NCBI RefSeq assembly: GCF_000302455.1
Contig: NZ_AMPO01000006.1
Location: 89,738 to 153,737, forward strand
Origin: Methanobacterium formicicum DSM 3637
GTDB taxonomy: Archaea > Methanobacteriota > Methanobacteria > Methanobacteriales > Methanobacteriaceae
Direction: 5' to 3'
DNA length: 64,000 nucleotides
In this document: in pieces, positions 22,592-35,193 of the stretch
How positions within the stretch are numbered: position 1 is the first letter of the stretch
Layout: each line of letters opens with the position of its first letter
The notes under the pieces: model-generated
The model's input: the letters and a program-made list of their open reading frames with translations, nothing else
The model's database searches: none
What the model was told of the DNA's origin: nothing
Made by a program: the position numbers and the translations under genes

Positions 22592-22740
22592 TATTACAAT
22601 TACTGCTGAAACAATTGAATAAGTATTAAATTAATTCAATGTATTACTATAAGACCTGATATTGCCAGGAAAGTAATAATACTTAACTGATCGAAAATAT
22701 TATAAGCTATTTGACTAAATTCTTATTGTGGTTAAATGAG
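22592..22740 (+). promoter_or_regulatory. Promoter region of the DUF2162-ExbB-DUF2149 operon with several TATTAC half-sites
   Basis: TATTACA (22592-22598), TATTACT (22642-22648) and AGTAATA (22672-22678) occur within 90 bases; the last two face away from each other, unlike the FmdE promoters. A TATA-like AATATTATAA follows at about 22696-22705. The half-sites match those of the FmdE-like gene promoters, so one regulator may control both loci, but the geometry differs and such hexamers also arise by chance in AT-rich DNA. Confidence 0.35.
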
Positions 22741-22752
22741 GATGTGTGATTA

Positions 22753-23484
<732 letters not shown>

Positions 23485-23550
23485 TAACAATGGTAAATTT
23501 AGGGAAAAAAGTGAAAAATAAGTATAATTTCAAATTTTTAGGTGATTTCA

Positions 23551-24222
23551 ATGGTAGCGATTCCAGGCAGTGAAATGTTGAGTTCAGCTCTGCACGTTAT
23601 ATCCCAAAGCCTTCTCATACCGGTTATTGTAGGGCTTCTAGCCTTCATGCTATATGCAATCATAAGCTTTGGTGGTTTAATATCAGAGTACACCAACCGT
23701 ATACGAATAAGTACAGATGAAATAGAGAAAATTATCAGTGATTTTACCAATACCGGAACATCCGAAGGAATTAAAGAAGTAATGGATAAAAGTAGCGTTC
23801 CCAACAATTATAAAGCCATCATTATCAAAATTGCATCCCACCCTGAACTTGGTAGTAAATCCCGGGAAGCACTGGCTAGAAAACTCATTGAAAAGGAAGA
23901 GGCTATGGCAGCCAAGAGCCTGGAAAAAACAGATATTGTCACTCGTTTAGGGCCTACTCTGGGTTTGATGGGAACCTTGATCCCTATGGGTCCTGGTCTG
24001 GCAGCATTGGGTTCTGGAGATGTTAACACTCTGGCCAATGCAATTATAATAGCATTTGACACTACTGTTGTTGGACTGGCAGCAGGAGCTATAGCTTATG
24101 TAATATCCAAGGTTAGGAGACGATGGTATGAGGAATACCTGTCCAATCTGGATGCTCTATGTGAAGCTGCACTTGAGGTGATGGATCATGGTAAGGCGCA
24201 AGCACCGTCGTATGTTGGATGA
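23551..24222 (+). CDS. MotA/TolQ/ExbB-family proton channel protein
   Basis: About 223 residues: one N-terminal helix (~20-45), a cytoplasmic helical domain and two closely spaced C-terminal helices. The pore motifs are typical: RLGPTLGLMGTLIPMGPGL and AFDTTVVGLAAGAIAYVIS, including Thr residues in the positions that line ExbB/TolQ channels. ATG 23551 follows GGTGAT at 23541; GTG 23542 is less likely. Proteins of this family pair with ExbD/TolR to turn proton flow into mechanical work on an envelope protein. Here the partner is probably the DUF2149 protein, whose gene overlaps this one by 35 bases. Confidence 0.92.
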   Translation: MVAIPGSEMLSSALHVISQSLLIPVIVGLLAFMLYAIISFGGLISEYTNRIRISTDEIEKIISDFTNTGTSEGIKEVMDKSSVPNNYKAIIIKIASHPELGSKSREALARKLIEKEEAMAAKSLEKTDIVTRLGPTLGLMGTLIPMGPGLAALGSGDVNTLANAIIIAFDTTVVGLAAGAIAYVISKVRRRWYEEYLSNLDALCEAALEVMDHGKAQAPSYVG

Positions 24223-24526
24223 TAGTCAGGGAGAAGACCCATCTGCAGGATCAGCCAACCTGGTGGATGCCATGCTGGTACTGGCAGTGGGGTTCCTGAT
24301 ATTCCTGGTAATGTCCTGGAACATGCAAAACGTGGTTTTTGCCAACATGACCCAGGAAGAACGTCAAGAGACCATGGAAGCCATGAAGCAGATGGCTGAA
24401 ATTAATCAGGGCAGTGAAGTCAATGACACACCCCAATCAGAGTCTGGATCGGGACAGGGATACTCTAAGAAAGGAACGGTTTATCAGGATCCCAATACTG
24501 GAAAATTGATCATGGTGCAGGGTTGA
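24188..24526 (+). CDS. DUF2149 protein with ExbD-like transmembrane segment
   Basis: 112 residues: a short basic cytoplasmic N-terminus (VRRKHRR), one membrane helix and a ~65-residue outside tail. The helix starts SANLVDAMLVLAVGFLIF, very close to the ExbD/TolR helix (..IDVMLVLLIIFMV) with the essential Asp at residue 27. The outside part is shorter than in ExbD and ends in GTVYQDPNTGKLIMVQG. The gene overlaps the ExbB-like gene by 35 bases, indicating coupled translation. I infer it is the ExbD equivalent of an archaeal motor. Confidence 0.85.
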   Translation: MVRRKHRRMLDDSQGEDPSAGSANLVDAMLVLAVGFLIFLVMSWNMQNVVFANMTQEERQETMEAMKQMAEINQGSEVNDTPQSESGSGQGYSKKGTVYQDPNTGKLIMVQG

Positions 24527-24927
24527 CTTATCTGGTGGGAGTTTCCCACCAACCAGATTTCCTCTATTTTTTTTTATTGATTGTTGCCTATTATTTGATT
24601 AAACTATTTATCCTAATTAACTCAAGTAATATATTCACATCGCCTATTTATTCATATTAATCTATTTATCCATTATTTTAACTTATTTATTCATTTTAAT
24701 CTATTTATCCATTATTTTAACTTATTTATTCATTTTAATCTATTTATCCATTATTTTAACTTATTTATTCATTTTAATCTATTTATCCATTATTTTAACT
24801 TATTTATTCATTTTAACCTAATTCATTATTTTAGGCATGTGCAATGGTTTTGATTATGTTTTCAAGGTAAAGGAAGTAAGGTAAAACATAAAAGTGATTC
24901 AATATAAGTTGGTAATGGTGAAGTTAA
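24527..24927. other. Intergenic region dominated by a tandem repeat
   Basis: GGTGGGAGTTTCCCACC at 24535-24551 is a short hairpin followed by a T9 run (24569-24577), likely the terminator of the DUF2149 operon. The rest is the 39-bp minisatellite (separate entry) and a short AT-rich leader for the HisA-like gene. Confidence 0.5.
24643..24836. repeat. Tandem repeat, 39-bp unit, about 4.5 copies
   Basis: Units begin at 24643, 24682, 24721, 24760 and 24799. Copies 2-4 look identical; copy 1 has two changes and the last copy decays. The unit is almost pure A/T with scattered C and has no open frame or spacer, so it is a minisatellite and not a CRISPR. Confidence 0.9.
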
Positions 24928-25608
24928 TTGATAATACCAGTTTTAGATATAAAAGACGGAATAGCTGTTTCTGGAAAATCTGGAAACAGAAAGACATACA
25001 AACCACTTCAAACAGTTTTCCACCCTTCTTCTCATCCCTTTAAAATTGCTCGTTCTCTTCTGGACAAAGGAGCAGAACAATTGTACATTGCCGATCTGGA
25101 TGCCATTGAAGGGAAAGGTTCTAATGGGGATTTAGTGAGTGAGATCAACCAGTTCATCCCGGTGATGCTTGATTGTGGTGCCAATGATATTGATTCAGTA
25201 TCTGATGCTCTTCAAGTTGCAGATAAAGTAATAGTGGCCACAGAAACCCTGAAAAACTTGGAGGACCTCCATGAAATATTTTGCAGGGTTAATAGGGAAC
25301 GAATTATCCTAAGCATTGATGTGATGGATAATAAAGTTTTAAGCAAATACATGGAACTTGATTTTAACATTTTAAGAGAAAATTTGGAAAAATTAAAACC
25401 ATCCCATATAATTCTCCTGGATATCTCCAGGGTAGGAACTGAAGGTGGAATTAACTGGGGATTAATAGATGAATTTACAGGACTAGAAAACTCTATTATT
25501 TTAGGCGGGGGCATCACTGAGGATGACATGCACCAGCTGGATAAAAAAGGTGTGAATAAAGTTTTAGTTGGCACTGCACTCCATAAAGGCCTAATAAAAC
25601 TTTTTTAA
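24928..25608 (+). CDS. HisA-related TIM-barrel protein (COG1411 type)
   Basis: 226 residues with a (beta/alpha)8 phosphate-binding barrel: N-terminal IIPVLDIKDGIAV (HisA/HisF-like), YIADLDAIEGKGSN in the middle, and IILGGGITEDDM plus VLVGTALHKG at the phosphate-binding end. The start is TTG 24928. It resembles the archaeal 'uncharacterised protein related to proFAR isomerase' family and not HisA itself (shorter and divergent). It precedes a PfkB-like kinase gene by 92 bases, which may be functionally linked. Reaction unknown. Confidence 0.75.
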   Translation: MIIPVLDIKDGIAVSGKSGNRKTYKPLQTVFHPSSHPFKIARSLLDKGAEQLYIADLDAIEGKGSNGDLVSEINQFIPVMLDCGANDIDSVSDALQVADKVIVATETLKNLEDLHEIFCRVNRERIILSIDVMDNKVLSKYMELDFNILRENLEKLKPSHIILLDISRVGTEGGINWGLIDEFTGLENSIILGGGITEDDMHQLDKKGVNKVLVGTALHKGLIKLF

Positions 25609-25700
25609 AGAGTACATGATTTTTTAAAGAGTACCTGATCAATCACTTACTTCACCAAATCAATCCTTAAGCTTATTAATTCCTCTGCCCAAGATATTTT

Positions 25701-26606
25701 ATGGCTAAATTTTTGATTATAGGTCCTGTAACCCGTGACACCATTTTAAAAAGTGGGTCCAAATGTAAAGGTATTGGAGGGCCAGTTTACTACCAGGCTG
25801 GAGTTTTATCAGCACTCAAATCCGATGTAACTGCCCTGGTAACTGTGGGAAAAGATGATATTAATTTATTGGATTCTTTTTCTCCAGATATAAATCTAAA
25901 TCCCATATGGGGTGAGGAAACCACTCAATTTGAGAATTTCTATCCTGATGAGGATCCTAACCACCGTTTGCAAAGAGCTTGTATACCATCCAACCCTATT
26001 GAAATTTCTCACCTTTCTTCAGTTGATTGGGATACATTTGACGCGGTAATGGTTTCACCCCTTTCCCCACATGACGTACCATTTAAAACCCTTAAATACA
26101 TTTCAGACCAGGAAGTACCAGTATATCTGGGAGTTCAAGGGTATCTCCGTCACCTGGAAGATCAGAAAGTAGTTTTAAAACCGCTAAAAGATTATAAAAA
26201 GTTTTTATCATGTGTTGATTTCCTGTTCCTGGATGAAGTTGAAGCTGGTGTTATAATTGGAGATTCCTCCCTTTCTCTGGATGAAATTTCCAGGAACCTT
26301 TCTCTTCTTGGCCCTGATGAAGTGATTATCACCCGAGGAGATAGGGGCTCTATTGTCTATTCCAGTGGGCATGATGACACCTACCAGATCCCTGCTTTTC
26401 CCTCCAGGGAAAGGGTGGATCCAACTGGTCTTGGTGATAGTTACCTGGCAGCCTATGCATTCAGGAGGCAGGAGGTACCTGATCCTCAGGAGTGCGGAAT
26501 TTTTGCTTCACTGGTATCTTCTCTGAAATTAGAAAATAAAGGAGCATTTCAGGGTAATAGAAAATCAATTGAGAACAAGCGTTTTGAATTTAAATATTTG
26601 ATCTAG
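25701..26606 (+). CDS. PfkB/ribokinase-family sugar or nucleoside kinase
   Basis: 301 residues. It has the ribokinase fold with the N-terminal GGPVYYQAG substrate segment and the C-terminal PfkB signature RVDPTGLGDSYLAAYAF (normally DTTGAGDxF; here Leu replaces Ala), where the Asp is the catalytic base. Preceded by VIITRGDRGS, the usual ATP-site lead. The substrate cannot be inferred. ATG 25701. It may be co-expressed with the HisA-like gene upstream. Confidence 0.82.
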   Translation: MAKFLIIGPVTRDTILKSGSKCKGIGGPVYYQAGVLSALKSDVTALVTVGKDDINLLDSFSPDINLNPIWGEETTQFENFYPDEDPNHRLQRACIPSNPIEISHLSSVDWDTFDAVMVSPLSPHDVPFKTLKYISDQEVPVYLGVQGYLRHLEDQKVVLKPLKDYKKFLSCVDFLFLDEVEAGVIIGDSSLSLDEISRNLSLLGPDEVIITRGDRGSIVYSSGHDDTYQIPAFPSRERVDPTGLGDSYLAAYAFRRQEVPDPQECGIFASLVSSLKLENKGAFQGNRKSIENKRFEFKYLI

Positions 26607-26763
26607 AGTTTAATCAGTGATTAATGGGAGGTTTTTTTTAATCAGTGATTTAAGGTTATTTTAATCTAGCTTTCACAGGGGGATGTGAATTTTTAAAATG
26701 AAAATTTGATTTTTTTAGGTTTTTTATGGAAAAAAAGTATTTTAAAGGAAAAAAAGTATTTTA

Positions 26764-26964
26764 AAAAGTTTATGATCCTATAACCAGGGGCAATATAAGG
26801 AAGGGTAGTAAACCTGCACCAAAGAATATTGCAATCCCTGCAAGGGTGTAATTTCTTTTGTTGTCCATGACTCCGGAGCAAAGCAGGATTATCCCTATAA
26901 ATGCCATTATAGGTGGAAGTATGTGGGAGTAAAGTAATGATCCGAATATAATTGCATCTGCCAT
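26764..26964 (-). CDS. Small two-helix membrane protein
   Basis: About 64 residues with two hydrophobic helices separated by a short loop (MDNKRNYT). ATG 26964 has GGAGATT upstream at good spacing; an in-frame TTG at 26973 is less likely. I do not recognise the family. It stands alone between PfkB and PIG-L genes. Confidence 0.5.
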
Positions 26965-27216
26965 ATTATCCAATCTCCATCTGATTTTATGTATAAGCTG
27001 GTAAGTATTATTTGCTGAAATTATGTTATTCTAAACTATGTTATTTTTTTAATTTTTTATTTAGTCCTATCCTTCTATAATTTCTTTATCTTTTATAATC
27101 TATTAACAATTTTTGGTGAAACTTTTCAATATTTAATTTAAATTGAGTGAATTAAAGTTAAATCAATAGATAATTTCTTAAATTGCTTAATTTAACTTAA
27201 ATTACTCAGATGTAAT

Positions 27217-28026
27217 CTAATTTATGTAATAAATCCTTTCCGGGCCGATACTGTATAAACCATCACTGTATGGATAGAATGTGTTAAGGATGGTGTGTAT
27301 GTTGTAATAAACCTGGAAGGCGCTTTTCTTCTTGGCCGCGTACTTATTAACGTTTACATCGGTGTAGTTTTTGGTTAATGCACTGGTAGCTGCCCTGGTA
27401 GCATGGTAATAATAGATGGGGAACTGTCTGTACTTCAGGTTAGGATATTTATCTTTCATCATTGCCATTCCCTGCTGACAGGCCAAGTGGTCACCATTTC
27501 CATCTCCAGTGGTGGTGTAAAAGACTGTGTATCCCTCTTTAAGATACAAATTTTCCATGGTGGTAAATACTGCATTCGCATTCAATCCACCATCCTCATA
27601 GCTCTGTATATTATAATTAGTACAGCCCCAAATGGCCATGACCTGCTTGAAAGAATCTTCTCTTATTAATTTCTTTTTATCCTCTGCAGTAGCATTTGCA
27701 GGGATTGCTACATTGTAGTAGTTAGTTACACTAAGTAGTTTGGATGTTATGGCATCACCAGAGGTCATGAGCTCGAAGTGAACTGTAGATCCATTCTCCA
27801 TAATTCTCTGGACGGTTCCTCCGGCACCAATGGTCTCATCATCTGGGTGTGGTATTATAAATGCCACTTTCTCTGGTGAAGATGCGTTGGTTGTTACTGT
27901 TTGGTTTCCGGTAACATTCCCACCATTTGAACTGTTATTTTCTACTGAAAATATGGGAAATAAAGCAATAAATAAAATTAAGGGTATTGCCAGAATTAAA
28001 ATAATGAATGTCTTTTTCATATTCAT
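27217..28026 (-). CDS. PIG-L/LmbE-family deacetylase, secreted or membrane-anchored
   Basis: 269 residues: N-terminal membrane helix or signal (~5-25), short Asn-rich linker, then the PIG-L fold with the Zn motif IPHPDDETIGAGG (PHPDDE) and a later GDGNGDHLACQQG carrying the second His. PIG-L enzymes remove N-acetyl groups from GlcNAc-type sugars. An extracytoplasmic location suggests action on surface glycans or pseudomurein-linked sugars (inference). It is upstream of, and on the same strand as, a sortase gene, hinting at envelope maintenance. Confidence 0.85.
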   Translation of the reverse strand: MNMKKTFIILILAIPLILFIALFPIFSVENNSSNGGNVTGNQTVTTNASSPEKVAFIIPHPDDETIGAGGTVQRIMENGSTVHFELMTSGDAITSKLLSVTNYYNVAIPANATAEDKKKLIREDSFKQVMAIWGCTNYNIQSYEDGGLNANAVFTTMENLYLKEGYTVFYTTTGDGNGDHLACQQGMAMMKDKYPNLKYRQFPIYYYHATRAATSALTKNYTDVNVNKYAAKKKSAFQVYYNIHTILNTFYPYSDGLYSIGPERIYYIN

Positions 28027-28243
28027 AACCTTGATCTGATTTGTATCTTAAATTTATAAACTAATTGGGATTCTATAATGTATTTAGGACTAATGAAATA
28101 TAAATAGGTTATTATATTTCATTTCATCAAATCTATCTTGTTTTAAGGAGTGGTTGATTGTCCATTAAAAATTGTGCCTGATTTTTTGAAAAATAAAAAA
28201 AGGATTAAAAAAAGATTCTATTCAGATCTCTTTTTTTAACAGG

Positions 28244-29230
<987 letters not shown>

Positions 29231-29464
29231 ATAAAATTCTCCCTAAAACGTTTTTTTATTATTATTTAATAATTTGAATAGTTATGCAGTTCTAATAATT
29301 TGAATAGTTAAGTTTTTAATAATCTGAATGTTTATTAAATGATTGGAAATGTTTTGAAATGGTATGGTAATTTGAAAAATTCCTTATTTAAGTTCCCTTT
29401 TTATATGTTTTATCTTGTGTAGGAGGTCCACATTTAAATAAGTTGTGGTTATCACCAGGGGTGA

Positions 29465-31012
<1,548 letters not shown>

Positions 31013-31083
31013 TGTAAACCACCGAAAAGCTTTATTCGGGTTTTAAGATTATTATTAAATTCTTAGATTATTATCATGTGTGT

Positions 31084-31141
31084 ATGTGGTTTTTATGCAC
31101 ATATCCCTCTTTTTATGCACATATCCCTCTTTTTATGCGTG
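31084..31141. repeat. Short tandem repeat (20-bp unit) upstream of AAA+ ATPase gene
   Basis: Two and a half copies of a unit reading TTTTTATGCACATATCCCTC. It is in the upstream region of the ATPase gene at 31012 and adds a small minisatellite to the several in the window. Confidence 0.7.
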
Positions 31142-31278
31142 TATACATATTTTATGGGATTATTATCAGTATCAACATATTTATTTTCAGGTTATTATTC
31201 GGTACAACCGAGGTACAACCCGTTATTATTAGTACAATTAAATTTAATTCCCAGTTAGAGCATATTTTAATTCCCAAA

Positions 31279-31961
<683 letters not shown>

Positions 31962-32130
31962 ACCCACCCTTTTTTTATACATATCATTTTTTTTAAATTC
32001 AATTAATTCATGATAAGTCCATAAACACATATAACAATGATCCATGATCTTGGAATGTAAATAAAATTAATAAATTTAATATTAATAAAATTCTGAGTTA
32101 ATAAATTTTTAATTAATTAAAAAAAGGTGA

Positions 32131-32778
32131 TTAATTAAAAAAGGCATCTAAACTGGTCTGTTTTTCCTGGTGAACAATTTCTTCATGGGAATAACCCAAT
32201 GAGTCAATTATTCTGGAAACTGCGGGTAGGACTTGATTTTCAATGTAATAGTTGGGGTCATAATTGGCCACATCCACATCTTCTAATGGTTCTGCGCGCT
32301 GACTTATGGGGCCCTTTCCTTTAACCACTATGTATCGTATAATGGATCCACGCCCTACTTTCCGGCCTCTTGCAATGGCTTTTTTAGCAGCAAGAACATG
32401 TGGTGCCATTTGTTTGTATTTATCTGGGTTTTTGGTAAGTTGAGTGTGGATTACCAGATCTTCAAGGGGTGTTTTACCATTTTTAATCTCTTCAACTATT
32501 TCTTTAATAATTTTAGCAGCTTTGTCAGGAGATGCATCCTTTAAAATGGCCATCATCACCTTTTCCTGGGTTTTTTTAGCAACAGGTGCCCAATCCCGTC
32601 TAACTAACTCCAAACCCTTAACCACAATTTTGTCATCCTGTATCAGGGCATACCTTTTTTTGGTGACAAAAAAACCCCTTTCGTAGAATCCTTCGAATTC
32701 TAGTTCCATTCCATGAGGTAATTCATGGTTAACTGAAAGTAGAAACTGGTCCACATTTTTTTTTATAGATTCGTGCAA
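32131..32778 (-). CDS. polB2: PolB2, C-terminal subunit of split family B DNA polymerase
   Basis: 215 residues from TTG 32778. The sequence is the thumb/C-terminal part of archaeal PolB: FVTKKRYALI, KGLELVRRDWAP and GRGSIIRYIVVKGKG, without exonuclease or palm motifs. It ends in QTSLDAFF, a PCNA-interacting PIP box. In Methanobacteriales such as Methanothermobacter thermautotrophicus, PolB is made from two genes, and the size fits the small subunit (about 220 residues). The large subunit PolB1 is not in the window. This is therefore not a pseudogene but a normal split subunit. Confidence 0.92.
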   Translation of the reverse strand: MHESIKKNVDQFLLSVNHELPHGMELEFEGFYERGFFVTKKRYALIQDDKIVVKGLELVRRDWAPVAKKTQEKVMMAILKDASPDKAAKIIKEIVEEIKNGKTPLEDLVIHTQLTKNPDKYKQMAPHVLAAKKAIARGRKVGRGSIIRYIVVKGKGPISQRAEPLEDVDVANYDPNYYIENQVLPAVSRIIDSLGYSHEEIVHQEKQTSLDAFFN

Positions 32779-32993
32779 TGGTCACACCCAGTATAAAAAT
32801 TCAAGTTCCCTCTTAATTAAAAAGCTTTTTTAGAGGATTTATTAATAATTTTAATGAGTATAAGTAATGATTTATGAGTATTTTGCATATCTAGAGATAT
32901 AGATCTAGATAAATATTATTGGATAATTAATTTTAGGATACGTAATTTTAGATAATTTTAATTTAAAAAAAGGTATTAAAAATAGGATTAAAC

Positions 32994-33377
32994 CTATTCT
33001 TCAACGAGGATACCGTTGATAATACCATCTTGTCCTGGGCGGGAGGTTACTTTAACCTTACCTGCGCTGGTTTCAACAACAGCACCTTTGGTGATGATAT
33101 TCCTTCTTACAAAGTGAGTGTTGGCATGGTTTTCCACCACACTGGTAATATCGGCTAACTGCACCTTCTTGGTTTTAGGATCAACCACGTTGATCTTCTC
33201 CTCGTTGGTGAGTCGTATTTTCTCGTTACCACCTTTAGTTCTGATGGTTTTGATTTTCTTTTCTCCGATTTTGGTTTCTGCAGGTTCCCTACCAAATTCC
33301 ATTTTTCTTTTGTTACGATTAGTTTTAGCCCGTGCGCCAGTGGCTTTTCTCACGGATGTTCCTTGCCAAATTGCCAT
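32994..33377 (-). CDS. rps8e: 30S ribosomal protein S8e
   Basis: 127 residues, full length, with the S8e N-terminus (MAIWQGTSVRKATGAR) and C-terminus (SRPGQDGIINGIL). A component of the archaeal small ribosomal subunit. ATG 33377 follows AGAGGTGAA. It is on the same strand as, and upstream of, PolB2 with a 215-base gap. Confidence 0.97.
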   Translation of the reverse strand: MAIWQGTSVRKATGARAKTNRNKRKMEFGREPAETKIGEKKIKTIRTKGGNEKIRLTNEEKINVVDPKTKKVQLADITSVVENHANTHFVRRNIITKGAVVETSAGKVKVTSRPGQDGIINGILVEE

Positions 33378-34032
33378 TTAAATTCACCTCTATTAGCTTA
33401 ACTTCTATCTGTTTTATAAATAAGTTACGGAAATATCATATTAAAATGTATTCCTATTGGAGCGTAAAAAAGTCTCAAACAAAGTCTTCATCTCCAGATG
33501 TAATGATTTTGCCAAAGATGATATATTAACCTTTCCCTACTAATCCCATAATTTATCATTGTTAATAATTATTCGTTAAATAATATTCATTAAATATCTA
33601 GTAATTGGTAATAACATTTATGAATAATTAGAATTAATTCCCCCAGACTAACTTATTCTCCCACACCAGACTAACTTATTCTCCCACACCAGACTAACTT
33701 ATTCTCCCACACCAGACTAACTTATTCTCCCACACCAGACTAACTTATTCTCCCACACCTGATCAACTTATTTTCCACAATCCTATCCTCCAAAATATCC
33801 TCAGGATATGATTTAAAGAATATAAGAAGAAATCCGTGACTAGTGGAATTTATAATTATTTGCAGAATATTAATTTATAGGAATCTATAAATTTGGTGGG
33901 AATCTATAAAACTATTATTATAAACTCTCTGGTTCAAAGTGTAAGACAATTGAACAGAATTTATTGGGAATTTAGTTTGGAATGAAATGAATTTAGTTTG
34001 TGAATGAATTCTTGATTTTGGGCGGGAATACC
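33378..34032. other. Long intergenic region with minisatellite
   Basis: No gene recognised. It holds the divergent promoters of S8e and the alcohol dehydrogenase and the 23-bp tandem repeat at 33644-33781. Around 33840-33912 there is a second short duplication (GGAATCTATAAA-type, twice). Confidence 0.5.
33644..33781. repeat. Tandem repeat, 23-bp unit, five exact copies plus one decayed
   Basis: Units begin at 33644, 33667, 33690, 33713 and 33736, each CAGACTAACTTATTC plus TCCCACAC; a decayed copy follows at 33759. There are no spacers, so it is not a CRISPR. Confidence 0.92.
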
Positions 34033-35193
34033 ATGGGCAATGTATTGGAATTACGGAAATTTGTAGCTCCTGAATTTATCTTTGGTTCGGGTGCACGATT
34101 ACTGGTGGGAAGATATGCCAAGAATTTCGGGGCCCGAAAAATATTGATTGTCACTGATCCTCATATACTGGCTTCAGGATTGCTTCGTCCTGTTTTTAAT
34201 GTACTGGAAGAGGAACAAATTAATTACGTGATTTATTCTGATATTAAATCAAACCCCACCGCACTCCAGGTTATGGAAGGAGCTAATTTTTACTTGACTG
34301 AAAATTGTAACTTCATTGTGGCAGTGGGTGGTGGCAGTGCAATGGACTGTGCCAAGGCCATAGGAATTGTTAGTTCGAATAAAAAAGAGATATATGAATT
34401 TGAAGGTGTGGATAAAGTTCCAATTCCATCACCACCACTGATCTGCATCCCCACAACCGCAGGAAGTGCAGCTGATGTTTCGCAATTTGCAATTATAACT
34501 GATTCAAGACGAAAACTGAAAATGGCCATAGTCAGTAAAGCAGTGGTACCGGACGTGGCATTAATCGATCCGGAAACAACACTCACCATGGACAAATCTT
34601 TAACTATTGTCACTGGTTTTGATGTTTTAAGTCATGCAGTGGAGGCATTTGTATCCAATGCCAGTTCTCCCATTACTGATCTGCATGCACTGGAAGCCAT
34701 CAAACTGGTTGCCTCGAACCTGATTCCAGTCAGCAATGATCTGGATAACATTGAACTGAGAGCTAAAATGATGTTAAGCTCTTTAAATGCTGGATTAGCC
34801 TTTTCCAATTCAAGTTTAGGATTGGTACATGCAATGGCACATAGTCTGGGAGGTTTCCTGGATTTACCTCATGGGGAATGCAATGCACTGCTCCTGGATC
34901 AGGTGGTTAAATTTAACTTTGAAGCAGAAAGTGAAAAATACAAAGAAATTGCCAGAGCATTGGGACTGGAAATTGACGGAATGAATGATACAGAAATTAA
35001 AACAACTCTAATAAATGGGATAAGGGATTTAAAGCTTGAAGCGGGGATAAATTACTCTCTTAAAGATGTTGGGGTTGCTACCAGTGATATTCCTGAACTT
35101 GCGGGTAAAGCAATGAATGATGCGTGTATTATAACTAATCCCCGGAGACCAACCCAGAAAGATGTAGAGGAGATATTTAAAAATGCACTCTGA
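34033..35193 (+). CDS. Iron-containing alcohol dehydrogenase family protein
   Basis: About 386 residues. NAD(P)-binding GGGSAMDCAKA near residue 97, PTTAGSAADVS, and the metal-binding set: Asp and His in GFDVLSHAVEAF, His in HAMAHSLGG and His in DLPHGECN. These group III dehydrogenases reduce aldehydes or oxidise alcohols with an active-site Fe2+ or Zn2+. ATG 34033 has GGGCGGGA upstream; an in-frame GTG at 34000 is less likely. Its end overlaps the start of a histidine kinase gene by 11 bases, so the two are coupled. Confidence 0.88.
   Translation: MGNVLELRKFVAPEFIFGSGARLLVGRYAKNFGARKILIVTDPHILASGLLRPVFNVLEEEQINYVIYSDIKSNPTALQVMEGANFYLTENCNFIVAVGGGSAMDCAKAIGIVSSNKKEIYEFEGVDKVPIPSPPLICIPTTAGSAADVSQFAIITDSRRKLKMAIVSKAVVPDVALIDPETTLTMDKSLTIVTGFDVLSHAVEAFVSNASSPITDLHALEAIKLVASNLIPVSNDLDNIELRAKMMLSSLNAGLAFSNSSLGLVHAMAHSLGGFLDLPHGECNALLLDQVVKFNFEAESEKYKEIARALGLEIDGMNDTEIKTTLINGIRDLKLEAGINYSLKDVGVATSDIPELAGKAMNDACIITNPRRPTQKDVEEIFKNAL

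Noticed and set aside
32131..32778. Truncated DNA polymerase pseudogene
   Set aside because: Size, boundaries and terminal PIP box match the normal PolB2 subunit of Methanobacteriales.
33644..33781. Regular short repeats resembling a CRISPR array
   Set aside because: The 23-bp units abut directly with no spacers, and no cas genes are in the window; it is a tandem minisatellite. The same holds for the arrays at 24643, 59765 and 63828.
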